64,000 nt of DNA from Luscinia megarhynchos. Its lineage: Eukaryota > Chordata > Aves > Passeriformes > Turdidae. The position numbers and the translations under genes were made by a program. Of the stretch, positions 62,311 through 64,000 are shown piece after piece; the first letter of the stretch is position 1; each line of letters starts with the position of its first letter. The notes under the pieces were generated by a model that had not been told where the DNA came from, did no database searches, and worked only from the letters and a program-made list of their open reading frames with translations. Where the stretch lies: assembly GCA_034336665.1 (NCBI GenBank), contig CM067565.1, positions 84,756,858 to 84,820,857 on the forward strand. Direction: 5' to 3'.

Positions 62311-64000
62311 CATGCATTCATTATCTACTAAAATATCTTTTCTGTAACATTTGCTTTTTAAAAAGAGAGGAGAGTAGCTGGAGATTTAAAAAAAAAGCTC
62401 CTAAAGGGTTGAGGTACAACAACATATTATTCAATGAGGGATGTACTCAGGTTTCATGGAAGTTCCTCACATTATCCCTACTGGCAGCAAGCAGAACTTG
62501 TGTTGCAGGGCTAGTGGGCTTGGGTTTATGGGATTACTACAGAACACCAGAGCAATGTCTAGCAAGAATAGAGAAACGACCCTAGAGTATGTAGAAATGA
62601 AACTAAAGAGAATTACAAGCAGACTTTAAGAGCAAGACATCAAGAAGAAGATGGGGACACTGAAAAAAATGGAAGTAGAAAAACCCTTCAAAATGATAAA
62701 AAACTAAAAGATTCATTCAGAATTGTCTCCTCCAAAGGCAAATATTCCCACTGCCTCGCTTCATTGACAATGACATTTCCATGGGGCCTGGAATCTGATC
62801 TGGCACATATAATTTACAGAAGCTTATAAAATTTATTTACTGTAACAGCACACCAACAATGATATACTATGGATTTTAGATGAGTATTTTATATTTCCAC
62901 AGAAGTCAATAAAATCCTGGCAGCAGAAAGCTTGGCTTTACATTCACATAAAATATTTTATCTCAAAGAACAATAGAAACTCTAATCAAATTGAATCCCT
63001 TTATATTGTTACAAACTGCAATTAATCTGCTGAGACTGAAAAGCCATATGGATTTTTGACTGAAAGGCATGTCATTAAGTTTCTCAGTTGTTTACATGTA
63101 ATGCAACATGACAGGAATTTGTATGGAGATGAGAGAAAATGAGCTATTTGACATTAACTGTTTGGAATCCTGTCTATGGCTGTTTGCAGTCTGCAGTGGA
63201 TTGGCAGGGCTGATCACATGCATAAGTATAGGATTTGTAGGAGAATTTCTCATACTGCATTGTTCTTTTGAGGAATACTTGGTGAAAACTCACTGGGTCT
63301 TTGGGTATTCAAGCCTAGGGAGGAAGTGAACAATAACATCAGCATATTCTAGCAAGAGTAAATAATAAATCTACAAAAAAGAAATACTTGATTTATATTA
63401 AGCAGGTACAAAGTAATGTCATTTGTACCTCATATGTGAAGCATGGAAGTTACCTCTCCCAGTCCTTTTCCTGTGGAAAGATGACACGTGATGGAGACCT
63501 GCAGAATGTCTGGGCAAAAACAAGCACATGGGCACTACAGGGACTGAGTCTGGATCACAGGCAGAGTTATCCTATTCAGTACAGTTCTTTCTGTTATGCA
63601 AGTTTTTTCAGCACCTTAACCTAGGTAGTTACTTAGAAAGCAAGGGGAGATGAAAGTCTCTCTCCAAAAAGAATTAGATTGAAAACACAAACCTGGAAAG
63701 TTCAGAAAACAAGAAGAAATTTAAAAGAGCCAAGTATTTATCTGTTTGTTTTAAACTTCATGCTTGGAAACATTCAGACAGCCTTCTGAACTGGGGCAGA
63801 AATAGAAGCTTGACAGCCTGAGACATATTTTGGGTCAAAAATTAATGATCCTGTCTGTCTTGGTCTTATTTGCTAATTTAGAACCTCAAATAAATAGCAT
63901 CAGGGAAGAGAGGGAAAGTAATCAGCATTTGATGTCACTTTACAATGTTTTGAACTGGGTACCTAAAATACTGAGAACCCCATAATCATCAGGCATTTTC

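Larger units (their letters stand above)
52396..64000. other. Intergenic, no gene recognised
   Basis: About 11.6 kb without recognisable exons, RNA genes or named transposons. Simple sequence is present at 57860-57896 and 62248-62310. By mammalian synteny the next gene on this side should be SOCS5, but no SOCS5 sequence is seen. Distal regulatory DNA or a lineage-specific non-coding RNA could sit here, but the sequence shows no proof. Confidence 0.6.

Noticed and set aside
63108..63329. 73-codon plus-strand frame with a hydrophobic stretch
   Set aside because: A single transmembrane-like segment in a short frame near the window edge is expected by chance.
1..64000. tRNA, rRNA, CRISPR arrays, bacterial operons or a novel defence-type system
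   Set aside because: Both strands were read for these. The repeats present are CR1, LTR and simple sequence, and the architecture is that of a vertebrate chromosome.

Overview
The window is vertebrate nuclear DNA, almost certainly from a bird and probably a passerine. The evidence is split genes with GT/AG introns, several CR1 LINE fragments ending in the avian-type 3' tail, compact introns, and one solo LTR that resembles an ERVL-type LTR family abundant in songbirds. It is not bacterial: there are no operons, CRISPR arrays or phage, and most long open frames are chance readings of introns, CpG islands or CR1 copies.

Two genes can be read with confidence, in a head-to-head (divergent) arrangement. 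On the minus strand, positions 39880 down to 7806 carry the first eight coding exons of TTC7A, the TPR scaffold of the plasma-membrane PI4KA lipid kinase complex. The splice phases close perfectly and give 349 continuous residues. The remaining exons must lie left of position 1. On the plus strand, 41.4-46.6 kb carries the whole of MCFD2, the EF-hand partner of LMAN1/ERGIC-53 in ER-to-Golgi export. It has one non-coding first exon and three coding exons encoding 144 residues with a signal peptide and two intact EF-hands.

Layout: 1-7805 is TTC7A intron 8. From 7806 to 39880 are TTC7A exons 8 to 1, with intron 3 (16 kb) the largest fully contained and CR1 fragments in introns 3 and 4. From 39.2 to 41.9 kb are two CpG islands, one per gene, separated by a minus-oriented CR1 insertion. 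From 42.3 to 46.6 kb are the MCFD2 coding exons and a long 3' UTR region interrupted by another CR1. From 46.9 to 47.5 kb is the solo LTR. From 47.5 to 64 kb is a non-coding stretch holding a badly decayed, probably ancient CR1-like LINE (about 49.8-51.5 kb), another old dispersed repeat (52.2-52.4 kb) and simple A-rich tracts. The same divergent TTC7A/MCFD2 pair exists in mammals (human 2p21), so the right flank probably leads toward SOCS5, which is not visible here.

I found no convincing new biological system. The points most worth checking are a second in-frame upstream start that would extend TTC7A by 54 residues, the CR1 insertion between the divergent promoters, stacked promoter motifs and G-quadruplex candidates at MCFD2, and the CR1 inside the presumed MCFD2 3' UTR, which may change poly(A) site choice.
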